From JBAXPV01 sp037132075 (GTDB lineage: Bacteria > Bacteroidota > Bacteroidia > Bacteroidales > CAIXZF01), in the NCBI GenBank assembly GCA_037132075.1, contig JBAXPV010000011.1, forward strand, positions 49,263 through 113,262: a stretch of 64,000 nucleotides of DNA, in the 5' to 3' direction. Positions within the stretch are counted from its first letter, which is position 1. The number at the start of each line of letters is the position of its first letter. The notes under the pieces are model-generated. The model made no database searches. It worked only from the letters and a program-made list of their open reading frames with translations, and had not been told where the DNA came from. Both the position numbers and the translations under genes were made by a program. This document shows, in pieces, positions 38,501 through 48,300 of this stretch.

Positions 38501-41500
38501 GCCAGCACAAACTGATGTGTTCGAAGGTTGGGTGGTGATGGCAGGAGCGGTTTGCACGGTCAAAGTAGCAAGCCCGTCTGTTTGGGAGGTAAGACAACCA
38601 CCGCTCAAAACACAACGGTATTTATAGCCATTCATGCCAGATATTGCAGCAGTGATGGAAAGTGTTGAAGTTGTTGCGCCTGAGAACATACTGTTATTGC
38701 TAATGTCAGCCCAGGAGTTTGTAAATTGTTGCCATTGGTAATTGGGAGAACCATTAGCAACCACACTGAAGCTTACATTTCCGCCCGCACAGGTGGTTTG
38801 GTTTCCTGGTTGTGTGACGACTGTATATCCTGTATTCGTTGTAACCGTATGAATTGCAGTGAGTGGTCCGTTGCAACCGGCAGCACTGGCGGTAATAACT
38901 GAAGTTCCGATCCAGCTTGCCAGATAAGTAACCGCACCCGTTGAAGAAACAATACTGTTACCTCCTGTGAGAGAAGTTGCATCCAGCTCATAGGTGATTC
39001 CAGTGCTATTTGTTGCTGAGGCAGTATAAGTAACACTATTGGCTACCTGGCAGCGCGTGGAGCTTGCACCAAGGGCGAAGACAGGTGAAGCAACAGAAGG
39101 GCTGATGATTACAGACCTGATCACTTGAGCTGAAGGACTATTACAGCCATTGGCAGTAACCTGGATATTTACACTTCCAGAAAAGCCATTGGCCCAGGTC
39201 ATAACACCTGTTGTAGCCCCAATTGATCCGGCAGATCCATTACTTATTGACCAGTTAAACCCACCAGAATTGTTTGCTGCTGTGGTAGCATAAGTTGTCG
39301 TTGTCGTTCCATTGGTTAGTTGACAAGTAGGTTGAGTCCCTGACGACACTGTAATTGTCGTTGGCGTTCCAACCGTTGGTGTAATAGAAGCGCTTCTGAT
39401 AACCTGAGTCGAAGGGCCATTACATCCACTGGCAGTCACCCGGATATCAACACTTCCTGAGAAACCATTCGCCCATGTCATAATACCCGTAGTAGCTCCA
39501 ATTGATCCGGCAGCTCCATTGCTTAAAGACCAGTTAAGCCCGGTACTGTTGGTTGCTGTTGTAGCGTAAGTTGTTGTGGTTGTTCCGTTGGTAAGCTGAC
39601 ATGTTGGTTCACTTCCGGCAGATACCGTGATGGTCGTCGGTGTTCCAACGGTCGGAGTAACTGTCACTGCATGAATTACCTGTGATGAAGGACCGTTACA
39701 ACCATTGGCAGTTAACTGGATATTGACACTGCCTGAAAAGCCATTTGCCCAGGTCATAATCCCTGTAGTAGCCCCAATTGAACCGGCAGATCCATTACTT
39801 AAGGACCAATTATAACCAGTACTGTTCGTTGCGGTGCTGGCATAAGTTGTTGTTGTTGTTCCATTGATTAACTGGCAGCTGGGTTCTGTTCCCGATGATA
39901 TCGTTATTGCAGTTGGTATCCCGACTGTTGGTGTGATATTTACCGTTCTTGTAACCTGTGCCGAAGGACTGTTACAACCGCTGGCAGTTACCTGAATATT
40001 TACAGTTCCTGAAAAGCCATTGACCCAGGTCATAATACCTGTTGTAGCCCCAATTGAACCGGCCGATCCATTACTTAAGGACCAGTTAAATCCAGTGCTG
40101 TTGGTTGCGGTGCTTGCATAGGTAGTTGTTGTAGTCCCATTGGTTAATTGGCAGGTGGGTTGTGTGCCGGAGGATACGGTTATTGTCGTAGGCGTCCCAA
40201 CAGTAGGAGTAATTGACACTGACCTTACCACTTGTGAGGAGGGTCCGTTACAGCCATTGGCTGTAACCCGGATGTCAACACTTCCTGAAAATCCACTGGT
40301 CCAGGTCATTATCCCTGTAGTAGCCCCAATAGAACCGGCAGATCCATTACTCAAGGACCAGTTTAAACCAGTGCTGTTGGTAGCTGTGGTGGCATAGGTG
40401 GTCGTAGTTGATCCGTTGGTGAGCTGACAAGTTGGTTCACTCCCGGCAGAAATCGTGATGGCTGTCGGCGTTCCAACTGTCGCAGTAACAGTCACAGCAT
40501 GAATTACCTGTGAAGAAGGACCGTTACAACCATTGGCAGTTACCTGGATATTAACACTTCCTGAAAAGCCACTGGCCCAGGTCATGATACCTGTACTAGC
40601 ACCAATTGATCCTGCAGATCCATTACTTAAAAACCAGTTAAACCCACCACTATTGTTTGTTGCGGTGGTAGCATATGTTGTCGTGGTAGTCCCATTGGTG
40701 AGCTGGCACGTTGGATCGCTCCCTGCTGAAAGTGTGATCGCTGTTGGTGTCCCAACCGTGGGAGTCACTGTAACCGTTGAAGTTCCTGTAATTGAATTGG
40801 AACAGCTAGGTGCCGACTGATAAATCACGCTGACCAGATTGTAAGCGAAAGCGCCTCCGTTTGTGGTAGGAGCGGCGACTGTGGCTGTTGATGACGCAGC
40901 GACATTAATGGTCGTTTGATTTGCACCATTAATATTATAGGTGACCGTAACAGCTATAGCTTGTGGGTTGGTAAAGGTAACATTGGGACTGCTGGCATTT
41001 TGGCAAACAGTCACAGTTCCTGAGATAGAAGCTGTTGGGGTAGGACGGACAGTTAACAAAGCGTTCCCGTCGCTTGTAGCGGTGGGAGTGCATGTGCCGC
41101 TAACGACACAACGGTAATGATTTGTATTCATGCCACTTGTAACACCTGTCAGCGTTAATGTTGATGAGGTCGCACCACTATAAATACCGCCATTACTGAT
41201 ATTGCTGAATCCAGTACCAGAATTCTCCTGCCATTGGTAAGTAAGTCCTGCACCCGTAGCTGTTATGCTAAAACTGGCATTTCCTCCATTACAAACGGTC
41301 TGATCGGCTGCTTGGCCCGTGATGGCAGGGACAGCCAATTGACTGATTCCTCCTGCAATATAATAGGTACTGCTTGGAGAATCACCAAGCGTAGAAAATG
41401 AAGGTGTTGGTCCTGCAAACTGGCAGGAAGAGCCATCATCAACAAAACTTAAAGCGCTTGTTCCTCCATTGTATGTAAAACTTAATGTATAAATAGTGGA

Positions 41501-42259
41501 GCCATCAGCCATGGTCACACCTGATCCAATACTGTTAAACCCCCCGATGATTAGAGTACCTGCTGTTGGTACATTGAAAGAATTGGTTGTCATTCCTGAG
41601 GTGTTTGTCCCTGAAATCCAGGTGAGTACCGAAGGATTATAGCTTATTTGCAGTGAGACACTACCGATACCCGAGTAATTCGTAACTGTTATCGGAATGT
41701 TCACAACAGTCCCGGTGCATGCAGTTTGCGTTGAGATCGTCGTAATAGGAGCATTGGTGTTGGTGAATGTTAATGAACCAGAGTGGTAATAGGTTGCATA
41801 CGGGTCATCATTCATGGTATTGGCACTGCCATCAGTAAAGACACAATGATAGCTTGTGCCTGATCCTGTAGATGGGTCGTACCAAGTCAAGGCACTCAGG
41901 CCGTTTGCGACTTTACTGAAGGAGATGGCAAAAATCACCGAGCCGTCTGTCAGTGTTTTCGCTAACGTACTTCCCCAACCTATCGTAAGATGGCCGGGCG
42001 TCGATGTACTATAATTGAACAAATCCCCGGCGGCCGATGGTCCCGGAGTGACATTGGTAACGGTCGCATAAGCTGGATCGTATACAATATCAAGGTTGTA
42101 TGAGGAGACGTTGACAAAATTTGTCGCACTCACATTAACGGTTGCTGTAGTTAATGAGCTGGTAACCACAGCAATGGTACTGATTGGTGCATTTGTTGAC
42201 CAAGCCCTTGAACCAAGAAGGGTTAATATAATCAGCGAAGCGATGTAGATCTTTTTCAC
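29582..42259 (-). CDS. Giant T9SS-secreted repeat protein A (cohesin/dockerin-like, Ig-like arrays)
   Basis: A 4225-residue surface or matrix protein, with a GTG start giving a signal peptide KKIYIASLIILTLLGSRAWS. In order: two cohesin-like domains (about 23-175 and 177-310), one Ig-like domain and one further beta domain, a 92-residue repeat array (6 close copies plus 1 divergent), five ~94-residue Ig-like repeats, and 25 ~88-residue Ig-like repeats with paired cysteines. The C-terminal part has a carboxypeptidase-regulatory-like domain, a dockerin-like segment (ADVNKSNYINSADA ... CFGDVNGSF), a further cohesin-like domain and a T9SS sorting domain (last ~88 residues). No enzyme motif is seen. 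It is the last gene of the B-side operon and a paralogue of the protein at 58359. Adhesin/matrix role is inference. Confidence 0.9.
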   Translation of the reverse strand: MKKIYIASLIILTLLGSRAWSTNAPISTIAVVTSSLTTATVNVSATNFVNVSSYNLDIVYDPAYATVTNVTPGPSAAGDLFNYSTSTPGHLTIGWGSTLAKTLTDGSVIFAISFSKVANGLSALTWYDPSTGSGTSYHCVFTDGSANTMNDDPYATYYHSGSLTFTNTNAPITTISTQTACTGTVVNIPITVTNYSGIGSVSLQISYNPSVLTWISGTNTSGMTTNSFNVPTAGTLIIGGFNSIGSGVTMADGSTIYTLSFTYNGGTSALSFVDDGSSCQFAGPTPSFSTLGDSPSSTYYIAGGISQLAVPAITGQAADQTVCNGGNASFSITATGAGLTYQWQENSGTGFSNISNGGIYSGATSSTLTLTGVTSGMNTNHYRCVVSGTCTPTATSDGNALLTVRPTPTASISGTVTVCQNASSPNVTFTNPQAIAVTVTYNINGANQTTINVAASSTATVAAPTTNGGAFAYNLVSVIYQSAPSCSNSITGTSTVTVTPTVGTPTAITLSAGSDPTCQLTNGTTTTTYATTATNNSGGFNWFLSNGSAGSIGASTGIMTWASGFSGSVNIQVTANGCNGPSSQVIHAVTVTATVGTPTAITISAGSEPTCQLTNGSTTTTYATTATNSTGLNWSLSNGSAGSIGATTGIMTWTSGFSGSVDIRVTANGCNGPSSQVVRSVSITPTVGTPTTITVSSGTQPTCQLTNGTTTTTYASTATNSTGFNWSLSNGSAGSIGATTGIMTWVNGFSGTVNIQVTASGCNSPSAQVTRTVNITPTVGIPTAITISSGTEPSCQLINGTTTTTYASTATNSTGYNWSLSNGSAGSIGATTGIMTWANGFSGSVNIQLTANGCNGPSSQVIHAVTVTPTVGTPTTITVSAGSEPTCQLTNGTTTTTYATTATNSTGLNWSLSNGAAGSIGATTGIMTWANGFSGSVDIRVTASGCNGPSTQVIRSASITPTVGTPTTITVSSGTQPTCQLTNGTTTTTYATTAANNSGGFNWSISNGSAGSIGATTGVMTWANGFSGSVNIQVTANGCNSPSAQVIRSVIISPSVASPVFALGASSTRCQVANSVTYTASATNSTGITYELDATSLTGGNSIVSSTGAVTYLASWIGTSVITASAAGCNGPLTAIHTVTTNTGYTVVTQPGNQTTCAGGNVSFSVVANGSPNYQWQQFTNSWADISNNSMFSGATTSTLSITAAISGMNGYKYRCVLSGGCLTSQTDGLATLTVQTAPAITTQPSNTSVCAGNNASYVVVVTGANPTYQWQLSTGSGFSNITNSSVYSGVTSATLTLTGTTAGMNGTNYHCVISGTCTPSVTTNSAMLVVNTAPSISAQAVNQVVCANAGTATFAITAAGTGINYQWQEYTSSWNNLSNGGVYSGALTASLAITNPGSSLSGRQYRCVVAGFCTPQLSSDAATLTVNSAVTITTQAGNQTVCSGGNASFSVVAAGAITAYQWQVYTNAWANVTNGGVYSGAGTATLSITGVTYSYNGYLYRCLLTGSCGNAQTDGLAALTVNTAPSIVTHPSNSTKCSGTNTSFSVSATGTGLTYQWQANTGSGFANISNTGVYTGATTANLVLTNLAASMSGYQYHCVVSGTCTPSVNSNAATLVVNTSVAASVTISSSANSVCAGTSVSFTATPVNGGTPSYHWYKNGLTTGYYSATYSCTPDNNDQIDVVMTSTATCASNTPATSNVVSMTVNPVLTSSVSISTPSNPVCPGTSVTFTAIPVNGGTPTFQWYLNNVTVGTDATTYSFTPANGDEMHVIMTSNALCQTGSPATSNSVTMGVNALITASVSIAPTTSTVCAGTSVTFTATPVTGGTPAYQWYKNNATVGTNSPTYTFVPLNGDQVHVVMTSSAACETGSPATSNSVTVTVNPLLIASVSIAASASSVCDGISVTFTATPVNGGTPVYQWYKNNVTVGTNSPSYSCIPANGDQVHVVMTSDATCEAGSPATSNSIQITVNPLLTASVSIATATNPVCAGTSVTVTATPVNGGTPSYQWYKNTVAVGTNAATYIFTPVNGDQIDVVMTSNTTCVTASPAISNTITMTVNPILTASVSIATATNPVCAGTSVTFTATPANGGTPSYQWYKNTVAVGTNAATYIFTPVNGDQIDVVMTSNASCVTASPATSNTVTMTVNPLLTASVSVSPSANPICAGAMVTYTATSVNGGTPAYQWYKNGLAVGTGIATFDYTPSNGDQFYVVMTSNASCVSGSPATSNTVTESVYPVLIASVTISPSASPVCAGTPVTVTATPVNGGTPTYQWYKNNVAVGTNAATYLFTPVNNDQVYVVMTSSVACINDSPATSNTLMMSVNPLLTASVSVAANANPVCSGTSVTFTASPVNGGTPGYQWYKNNVAVGTNSATYSCVPFNGDQIYVVMTSTVVCGTGSPATSNTITISINNNLTVSVSITASTNAICSGTSVTFTASPVNGGTTPVSQWYKNSVAVGTNSATYSYVPVNGDIISLSMTSSATCASSSPVNSNNISMIVNPLLPASASISVNANPVCSGSSVSFTATVVNGGTAPVYQWYKNSIITGSNSASYSFNPSNGDLVYVVVTSNATCVSGSPVTSNTIMMSVNFILPVSVSISPSANSVCAGTSVTYTATPTYGGAAPSYQWYKNSAMVGTNSATYSSAPANGDQVYVVMTSNAPCTSGNPASSNTVSMIVNPLLPVSVSISASNTVCAGTSVTYTATPANAGTAPVYQWYKNNLAIGTNSATYSYVPLNGDQVKVVLTSNVSCSSGNPASSNTITMIVNPLLAASVSISTLTNPVCAGTSVSFTTTPINAGTAPVYQWYKNTVAVGSNSSTYSCTPLNSDVINVVMTSNATCASSNPATSNAVTMTVNPLLPASVSITASSNPVCTGSSVTVSALAVNEGTVTGYQWYLNSTAVGTNSATYNFIPANGDQVYVVMTSNALCGSGSPATSNTITMGVNTSLPASVGINANNNPVCTGSNVTLTAVPTNGGTAPIYQWFKNTLVVGTNSSTYTYVPVNGDVIHVVMTSNAGCATNSPATSNNIAMTVNPVINAVVIVSASDQNVCAGTSITFTASPSNGGTSPVYQWYKNNLMVGTNSATYSCVPLNGDHISVTMASSASCVSSSLVNSNILTMAVNPVLAASVSIAASSNPSCTGTSVTLTATPVNGGTPVYQWFKNSVAVGTNSSSYSCTPLDGDQVNVVMTSNANCVSGSPANSSIMTMLVNPNLTASVSITESANPVCAGTSVTYTATPVNGGSTPSYQWYVNNVVAGTNNSSLSIIPVNGDEVHLVMTSNASCVSGSPASSNSISMTVNAPVPVSVSIVSSGNPICAGSSVTCTATATNGGTNPTYQWYKNNVAVGTNSNSFSYTPANGDVVSVQMTSDANCVVTSLANSNTITMVVNPVLNAGVAILASENPVCSSTIVSFSATPTNGGTLPVYQWYKNGSPVGTNSATYSYAPVNGDHINVVMTSNASCISGSPATSNTVNMSVSTTLIASVSLSVSANPVCSGSAVTFTASPVNGGNMPTYQWFKNGTTVNSSSPTYTCIPVNGDQVYVMMASNAGCATGSPATSNTITMSMSTSAVAAVSIAASTTTSCSGESVTFTASPVNGGTSPLYQWYRNNIPTGTNSSAYTCVPVNGDQFKLMMTSNASCVTNSPANSNSITINVLPNLPSTVFIVVNANPVCDGSTMTFTAMPTNGGTLPFYQWFKNNVAVGTDSPTYSFVPTDGDLVFVEMTSGYPCSVGSIKASNTITTDVNPILLPSVSIAASANPEYQDSLVTFTATPTNGGTTPVYQWYNNNVAVGTSSATYAFAPTNGDQIHVEMVSDAPCDAVSPAISNTITMTILPNGVVVSGHVQYANTAHTHLSNVQITLSVNNNVIYTGASNNLGNYSISGVLPGTYKIKATSTHSWGGVNSIDAIIIQRHFAHVLTLSGIYLTAADVNKSNYINSADARMATYRSVGIISSFPSGDWVFDSAMIVVTNNNITRDFTSVCFGDVNGSFNPSIRITPDVQLETSGTLEVEKDNTFEFPVMAGQNIQAGAISLIMNYPSDKMEIQGITIAENQENLAFKTQDGQLKIGWYSLSPLSCKAGEPLFKIIVKLNDADANLQNIRFELEGDCQLADNYGQVFHNVMISMPVLTAKMLSNDISLLENTPNPLQDRTSFNFITPENGKVTITLFNAAGEKVAVVAEGLSVESSLTTIDFNGTSLAQGMYYYRFDFVSKNQTIQRTKKMIITR
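30760..37412 (-). repeat. 25 tandem ~88-residue Ig-like repeats in protein A
   Basis: Each unit follows the pattern SVSI...NPVCAGTSVTFTATPVNGG, YQWYKN, VGTNSATY, NGDQ, MTSNA-C, SPATSNTITMTVNP. Average period is about 266 bp. Units carry two framework cysteines, one after NPV and one after MTSNA. Neighbouring units differ enough at the DNA level to look old, except units 5 and 6 counted from the N-terminus, which are nearly identical. Confidence 0.9.
37412..38836 (-). repeat. Five tandem ~94-residue Ig-like repeats in protein A
   Basis: Units share the frame QPGNQT-CAGGNASFSV, YQWQ, GVYSGA-TATLSITG, NGYQYRCVVSG-C. A single further copy lies apart near the N-terminus (about 41040-41330), beyond the 92-residue array. 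Confidence 0.85.
38836..40780 (-). repeat. 92-residue tandem array with higher-order trimer structure
   Basis: Six close copies and one divergent copy of a unit reading TPTVGTPT, PTCQLTNGTTTTTYATTATN, SNGSAGSIGATTGIMTW, NGFSGSVNIQVTANGCN. Copies 1/4, 2/5 and 3/6 are most alike. The DNA CATGAATTACCTGTGA recurs at 40498 and 39670, exactly 828 bp (3 x 92 codons) apart. Confidence 0.85.
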
Positions 42260-42310
42260 GGGTTTTAATTTTAGCTTGTTGATGGTATAAACTTTTATTA
42301 ATCATGGAAA

Positions 42311-42334
42311 GCAGGGAGGCCGAAACCTCCCTGC
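42311..42334 (-). terminator. Hairpin between giant genes B and A
   Basis: GCAGGGAGG (42311-42319) and CCTCCCTGC (42326-42334) form a perfect 9-bp GC-rich stem 11 bp after the gene B stop codon. The following T run is short (TTTCC), so it may terminate only partly and leave some read-through into gene A. Confidence 0.65.
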
Positions 42335-42344
42335 AATTGATTCC

Positions 42345-45300
42345 TTATTGGTTACGTATAATTTTAATTGTCTGTTGTAAAATTCCGGACTCTGTTGATA
42401 CACGAAGTGTCGCATTGTAGATTCCAGGTTTTACAATCTCACCATTAAGTGTGAGGGTATGGTCGCCTTGTTGTTGCGTTTCGTTGTTTAACACTTTAAC
42501 CGTTGCTCCCAGAATATTGGTTATTTCAATGCTTACTTTCCCGTTTTCAGGTATAGAATAAGCAAGTGTCGTAGTGTTCTGGAATGGATTTGGGAAGCAA
42601 TTAAGCGTCAGCGTATTGGCAGATGTCTGATTGCCAATGCCGACACCGATGTTGATTGTTTCAATTGTCAGTTGTGCACCGGGAATTGAAACATAATTAC
42701 CATCAGCCAGTTCCACATCATTGAAGCTAGCCAGGCTCAGCTTCAGGTTGTCTAAACCTGATGCCGTTGGTTTCACTTTCAGTTTCAGCGTAAAGACTGT
42801 TTCCCCTGCAGAGAAGTTAATCCCTTGTTGTGAGAACCATCCAATTCTTAGCTGATTGTCGATGACTTTCCACTGTTTTGTTAAACTGGTGTTGCCGTTG
42901 AAGGTGACATCTTCTACTTCGAGAACACTAGATGGAATGTTAAACACTACTGATCCTGCACCCACCGATATTCCTGTGACGGCACGAACCGGAAGATCAA
43001 ACTCACTGTTTAAGCCAACCTGATGCGTTCCGTGGTAAGTAAGGTCAAGATCAATGCTGCTGCTTTTGGCACCACCAGGCGTGAAATCACCATTGAAGTC
43101 ACCGGATGCCATGGCATACATATTAAGTGTTAACGCTTGCCCTGCCCCTGAAATAGTTGCTGATGGCATCAGAAGGTTGGTGGAACCCGTATTGCTATTG
43201 GTTAATAGCCCGGCTTGCCAGAATACCCAATTTCCACGGCCGCTAAAAACTCCTGTTGGGAGTGGATTTCCTGCTGTGACATAATAACTGAGGATTCGGG
43301 TCGCATCATTGGACGCCAGTCTATTGTCAAAAGTACCCAATGAGCCGCCAATGACATCGCCTGACATCAGTTGAACATTTTCAATGTTGGAAATGCCTAC
43401 ATCTCCTGCAAGACCCCATGCGAACACCATGCCTGCGTCTGTCGCATTGATGCTGCCGATGGTTTTTGCAGTACTTGCAAACACATCATAAGTACCCAAA
43501 CAAATATTAGCAAAAGAATAATTACCGGAGCTATTGGTGGTCGTTGTTGCAATCACTGAAGATCCTTGTTTCAGTTGAACCGTAACATTTTGCATTGGCG
43601 TTTTAGCAGCATTATTGTACTTAATCCAACCCGAAACAGTGGAAGTTGAATAAGTAACTGTTAAAGTTCCATTGGTATAGGTAATGTTATAGTTGGTGAA
43701 ATCTGCACCCTGTGGTGCCGATGGGACAATAGGATAGGTGTTTGGTGAGGCCCCGGAACTGGTCCCGTTGCTCGTCAAAGTCACACTGCTTACTGTCTCA
43801 CCCGTTGCCATAGTCGTCGTCGTAAACTCTGTACCCACGAAACTTAAAGTCATTCCATAACACTTGACCTGGTCGTTTGAGGTGATGGTAAGAGGTTTTG
43901 CCGTAATGTTGGCATAAGCTGTTCCTGTGCTTGAGGCCAGAACGTAATTGTTCATATCAGTACCACCTAGGATTGCGATCCCTGTGTAATTAACCGCTTT
44001 GGAAACGCCAATGTTTTTCGTGTTGAAGGTCGCCGTTTTTTGGAATGTAAGGGCATCTCCTGAATATCGGTCATCAGCAAAGCCAGTCCCGCCTGCGGCC
44101 GTCGTCCCATCATAAACTTTGTTGTCAGCAGTGAATTGCGAAAGCGTTAAGGTCTTTACTGTGATATTCGCCAAAACAGTAGGAACTCCGGTTAAGTTGT
44201 AATTGCTGGCATTGGTGCCGCCAAGGACTGCCCCATTCAAGGTTACGGTTTTATTGGTTCCAACATTTTTATCGTTGTAGGTTGCGGTTCCAGTCATAGT
44301 CACAACATCACCGGTGATTATATCATTTGGTGCCATCGTAAGTATTGTCGATGCAGTGGTTTGGTTGTAGATTCTGGTAGGACTTACCGTAAACGTGCCA
44401 GTGATTGGCTTTTTAGTGATGATGCCGCTGGTATTAGTGACATAACTGACACTATAGTTGTTCCCCGAATTTCCATCAGAGATTGCCAAAGAACCGGTTA
44501 AGGCAGTAGGTGTGAGGGTTTTCGATGTGCCAGCATTATAGTTATCATAGGTTTGTGTTGGAGTAGCAGTAAGTCCGTCGGGTGCGATGATCCCGCTGAT
44601 GGTTGGGATTACCGAGGATGCAATTGTCCTGTCATACACTTTAGTATCTGTCAAAGCGGTAACTGTAACTGACTTTTTATTGATAACACCTGTCAAATTA
44701 GTTACATAACTAATCGTATAGTTTGCGCCACTATTGCCATCATTAATTACGGTGCCACCAGGCGTCAAAGTCTTACCTGTACCGTAATTTCTGTTGTCAT
44801 AGGTCTGAACCCCTGTTACAGTAATAGCATCACCAAACTGTAAAGATCCCACTACCGGTAATACACTGCTTGTAGCGTTCCCATCATAGGTCTTGGTTTG
44901 AGTTTGCGCTGTAACGGTCACACCAGCTTTATTAATAACGCCGGTACTATTGGTAACATAATGAACCACATAGTCATTTCCGCTATTCCCGTCATTGATT
45001 ACAATTCCGCTGGGGGTTAGCACTTTACTGGATCCAAAATGCTTAGTGTCATAAGTCGATATGGCCGCTGTTGAAATGGCATCACCTGTTTGCAGATTGG
45101 TGACTACCGGGGCTACAGAGCTGCTGGTAGTTCCATCATAAGTCTTGGTAGATGTCTGAGCAGTGACGTACAAATCGGCTGTGTTAATCACACCCGTACT
45201 ATTGTTGACATAATTATAGGTATAGTTTGATCCAAGCGTACTATTGCCATCATTAACTGTTGTTCCACTTGGCGTAAGCACCTTCGATGTCCCTGCATGT

Positions 45301-48300
45301 TCTGTATTATAGGTCTCAACACCGGTAGCTGTTATTGCATCTCCAAACTGAAGTCCTGTTACAACCGGCAAAACGATACAATTGGTCGTATTGTCATAAA
45401 TTTTGGTCGCAGTCTGAGCTGTGATGGTTAATGGAGCCTGATTGATTGTTCCTGTTGATACAGTAACATAGCTAATGTTATAGTTTGCCCCACTATTGCC
45501 GTCATTAATTACAGTTCCGCCTGGCGTTAGGGTTTTGGTCGAACCATGATGCTTGTCGCTAAAGGTTTGTGTTCCTGTAGCTGTTAGGGCGTCACCGTAT
45601 TGCAGTGCACCAACAACCGGAAGCACAATACAAGCATTGGTGCCATCATAGATTTTAGTTGCAGTATATGCAGTTACATTAATAGGTCTGACACTAATAG
45701 TCGCCGTGGCAGTTCCACCAGATGTTTCCAGCGTATAATTGCCGGATCCTGTTCCGCCGCTGATTGCCAGGTCGGTATAAGTGACTGTTTTATTGATACC
45801 CGCATTTTTGTTTGCGAAAGCTGCCGTATAACTGATCGTTGGAGAATCCCAGCTCATCGCGTTGTTGGTACAGCCAGAACCTGTTACATCCGTGGTCCCA
45901 TCATATAATTTGTCGCTTGCTGTGAAATTGCTCAGGGTCAGTGGTCTCTTACTTACCGTGAGTGTACCATCCACATAAATAATATTATAATAGGGTGCAT
46001 CACTAGTAACCGTTGCATTGCTGGGCGTTATGGTGTAGGTAGTTGCATTGGAGTGGTCACCTGTTCCACTGCACGTAAAATCAACGGTTGTGATCGGGAA
46101 TGTGATCACAGGAAGACCGCTAACATAATCTGTAGCTGTAAATTCAGTATGCCCAAGAGTTAATACGTCCCCATAAACTTTTGTACGGTTGTTCGCAGTC
46201 ACATTAACAGCACGACGCACGATGATATCCTTTTGCACGCCATATTTTCCTGATTCATTTAAATCGATAGCTGTTAACCACCAACTCCCAATCTGGCTGA
46301 ATTTTAGTCCGGAAATGGTATGTATTCCATAGTGGCCTGCCTGGAACGGATAATCGGTTGGAACAGTTGCGCCAATATCTGTACTTGAGAAAGTAACGGT
46401 ACCCACATAATTTGTCTTGCGGTTGTTATAAGTGTCGAGGGCCTCTACGCTGACACTTTGCCAGGTTCCAAGGTTGTGAGGGGTAGGTACACCACTAACA
46501 ATGAAGTTTTTCAAGAGGGTAGGGGTGACTTTTATCAGGTCAGTGCCATCAATGATACCTGTTGCAGCATCAGGGGCAGCGCCGTTGTCAGAAGCTGTAA
46601 TCGTCCAATCATCATTAGAGGTTGAACCAGTGGGGCCAAACCAGCTGGTTTTTTCATCATAATACCAGAAATTTGCAGTCGGAGCGCCGTCTGCCATGGT
46701 AAGGCTGGTGATGACTGAGCCACCGGTCAGCGCCGTATAGAATTTTTTGTTAGCCCCTGTAGAGTTGCTGTACAGGTATACAGTTTGAGAGCCTGTTGTT
46801 ACAAGGTTGTGGTAGATGTCGTGACGGGTAACCGTATAGGCCGCCCTTGTTGCACCTGCAATAAAGTCAGCCGGGGCAGTAAGGTCAAAATGGTTAACGG
46901 GTGCATGTCCGACAAGAATACTGGTAGATGTCGTCGTAGTCAATACTGGACTGGCAGTGAATCCCAGGGTGATGCTTTCTGCTTTGGTATAGAAAATACC
47001 ACTAAAGCTGGCCACACCGCTTACCGCAGTTTTCGTAACTGTTCCCTGTAAAGTTGCAGTACCTGTCGACCGGGCTGCCGTAATTATAGTAGAATTGTCG
47101 TTCACAACAAGGTTTGAAAGGTGGTCTTCAATCCGAATCACCGGTTGTTGTGCAAAATTTACGCCCGCTGTTGCCGCCGAGGAAGGTTGCGTAGCGATAT
47201 ACAATTTGGTTGCGACACCATTGGTTACCACAATTGTGGCATTGTTGGTGATGGGACCATGAACTGTTGATGCTGTACCCGTTCCGGTAAATGTCCCGGT
47301 AATTGTTGCTGTCCCGACACCTGTCGATACCAGAGAGTAAACAGCGCTGTAAGTTCCACCCAGATTGTCAGTGACTGTTCCAATATTACCTCCAGTGAGT
47401 GAATTGCTGAGTGCAATACTTCCCCTGCTGTGAGTCAGGAGATTGCCCCACTGGTCTTTTAACTGTACGGTAAGTTGACTGGTTTGATCTGCAGTGATGG
47501 CATCAGGATTTGCCGAAATGGTACTCTGAGATAAGTTAGGTAATCCTTCTGTGATAACAACACTAACCGTATGACCGATAGTGCCGTTGATCGCTACGGC
47601 AAGGCCGGTTCCTGCGAAGAAACCAGTAATTGTAGCCGTTCCGGTTCCTGTGGCATTGGCCGAAAGAGTGGCAGAGTAGGTACCATTAGCATTGTTGGTT
47701 ACCGAAGTAAGTGCTCCTAATGTTGTTGTTAATGTTACTGTCCCGGTGCTGGTATGAAGATCATTGCCCCACTGGTCTTTCAGTCGGATTGAAATCGCGC
47801 TGGTCTCATCCGTAGTCATCGTGGAAACACTGGAAGTAATGGCAATTGTTGACAAACGGGGGATACCCTCAGTGATTACAACCGTTGGATGCGTATTAAA
47901 TGTAAAGCTTGCATCTCCTACAATGCTTGGTGTTATAGTTGCAGTACCCGTTCCTGTATTGTTTGCAGAAAGAACCGCAGTATAAGTCCCATCGCTGTGG
48001 TCAGTAACTGCCGTCATTACGCCCAGATTTGTTGGCAAACTGACAGTCCCTCTGCTGTGGGTAATGTAATTGCCCCACTGGTCCTTTAACTGAACTGTGA
48101 TCGTACTGGTTTCATCGGTGGTCATCGTAGTGGGAGATGCAGTGACAGCGCTTTGTACAGCGCGAGGCAGTCCTTCAGTGATAACAACACTTGTTGTATT
48201 ACCCATATTATCATGAACGCCTGAACATGTTTCATTGCCTTGGAAATGCCCGGTAATATTGGCCGTTCCGACTCCTGTATTATTCCCGGTCAGGACCGCA

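Noticed and set aside
31722..41000. Many short plus-strand frames opposite giant gene A, spaced about 266-276 bp apart
   Set aside because: They recur with the repeat period because the antisense of each repeat stays open. This is a by-product of the array, not a gene family.
29582..42259. Regular repeats considered as a CRISPR array or satellite DNA
   Set aside because: Units are ~266-276 bp, keep one reading frame, and vary as protein domains do. No short direct repeats with unique spacers are present.
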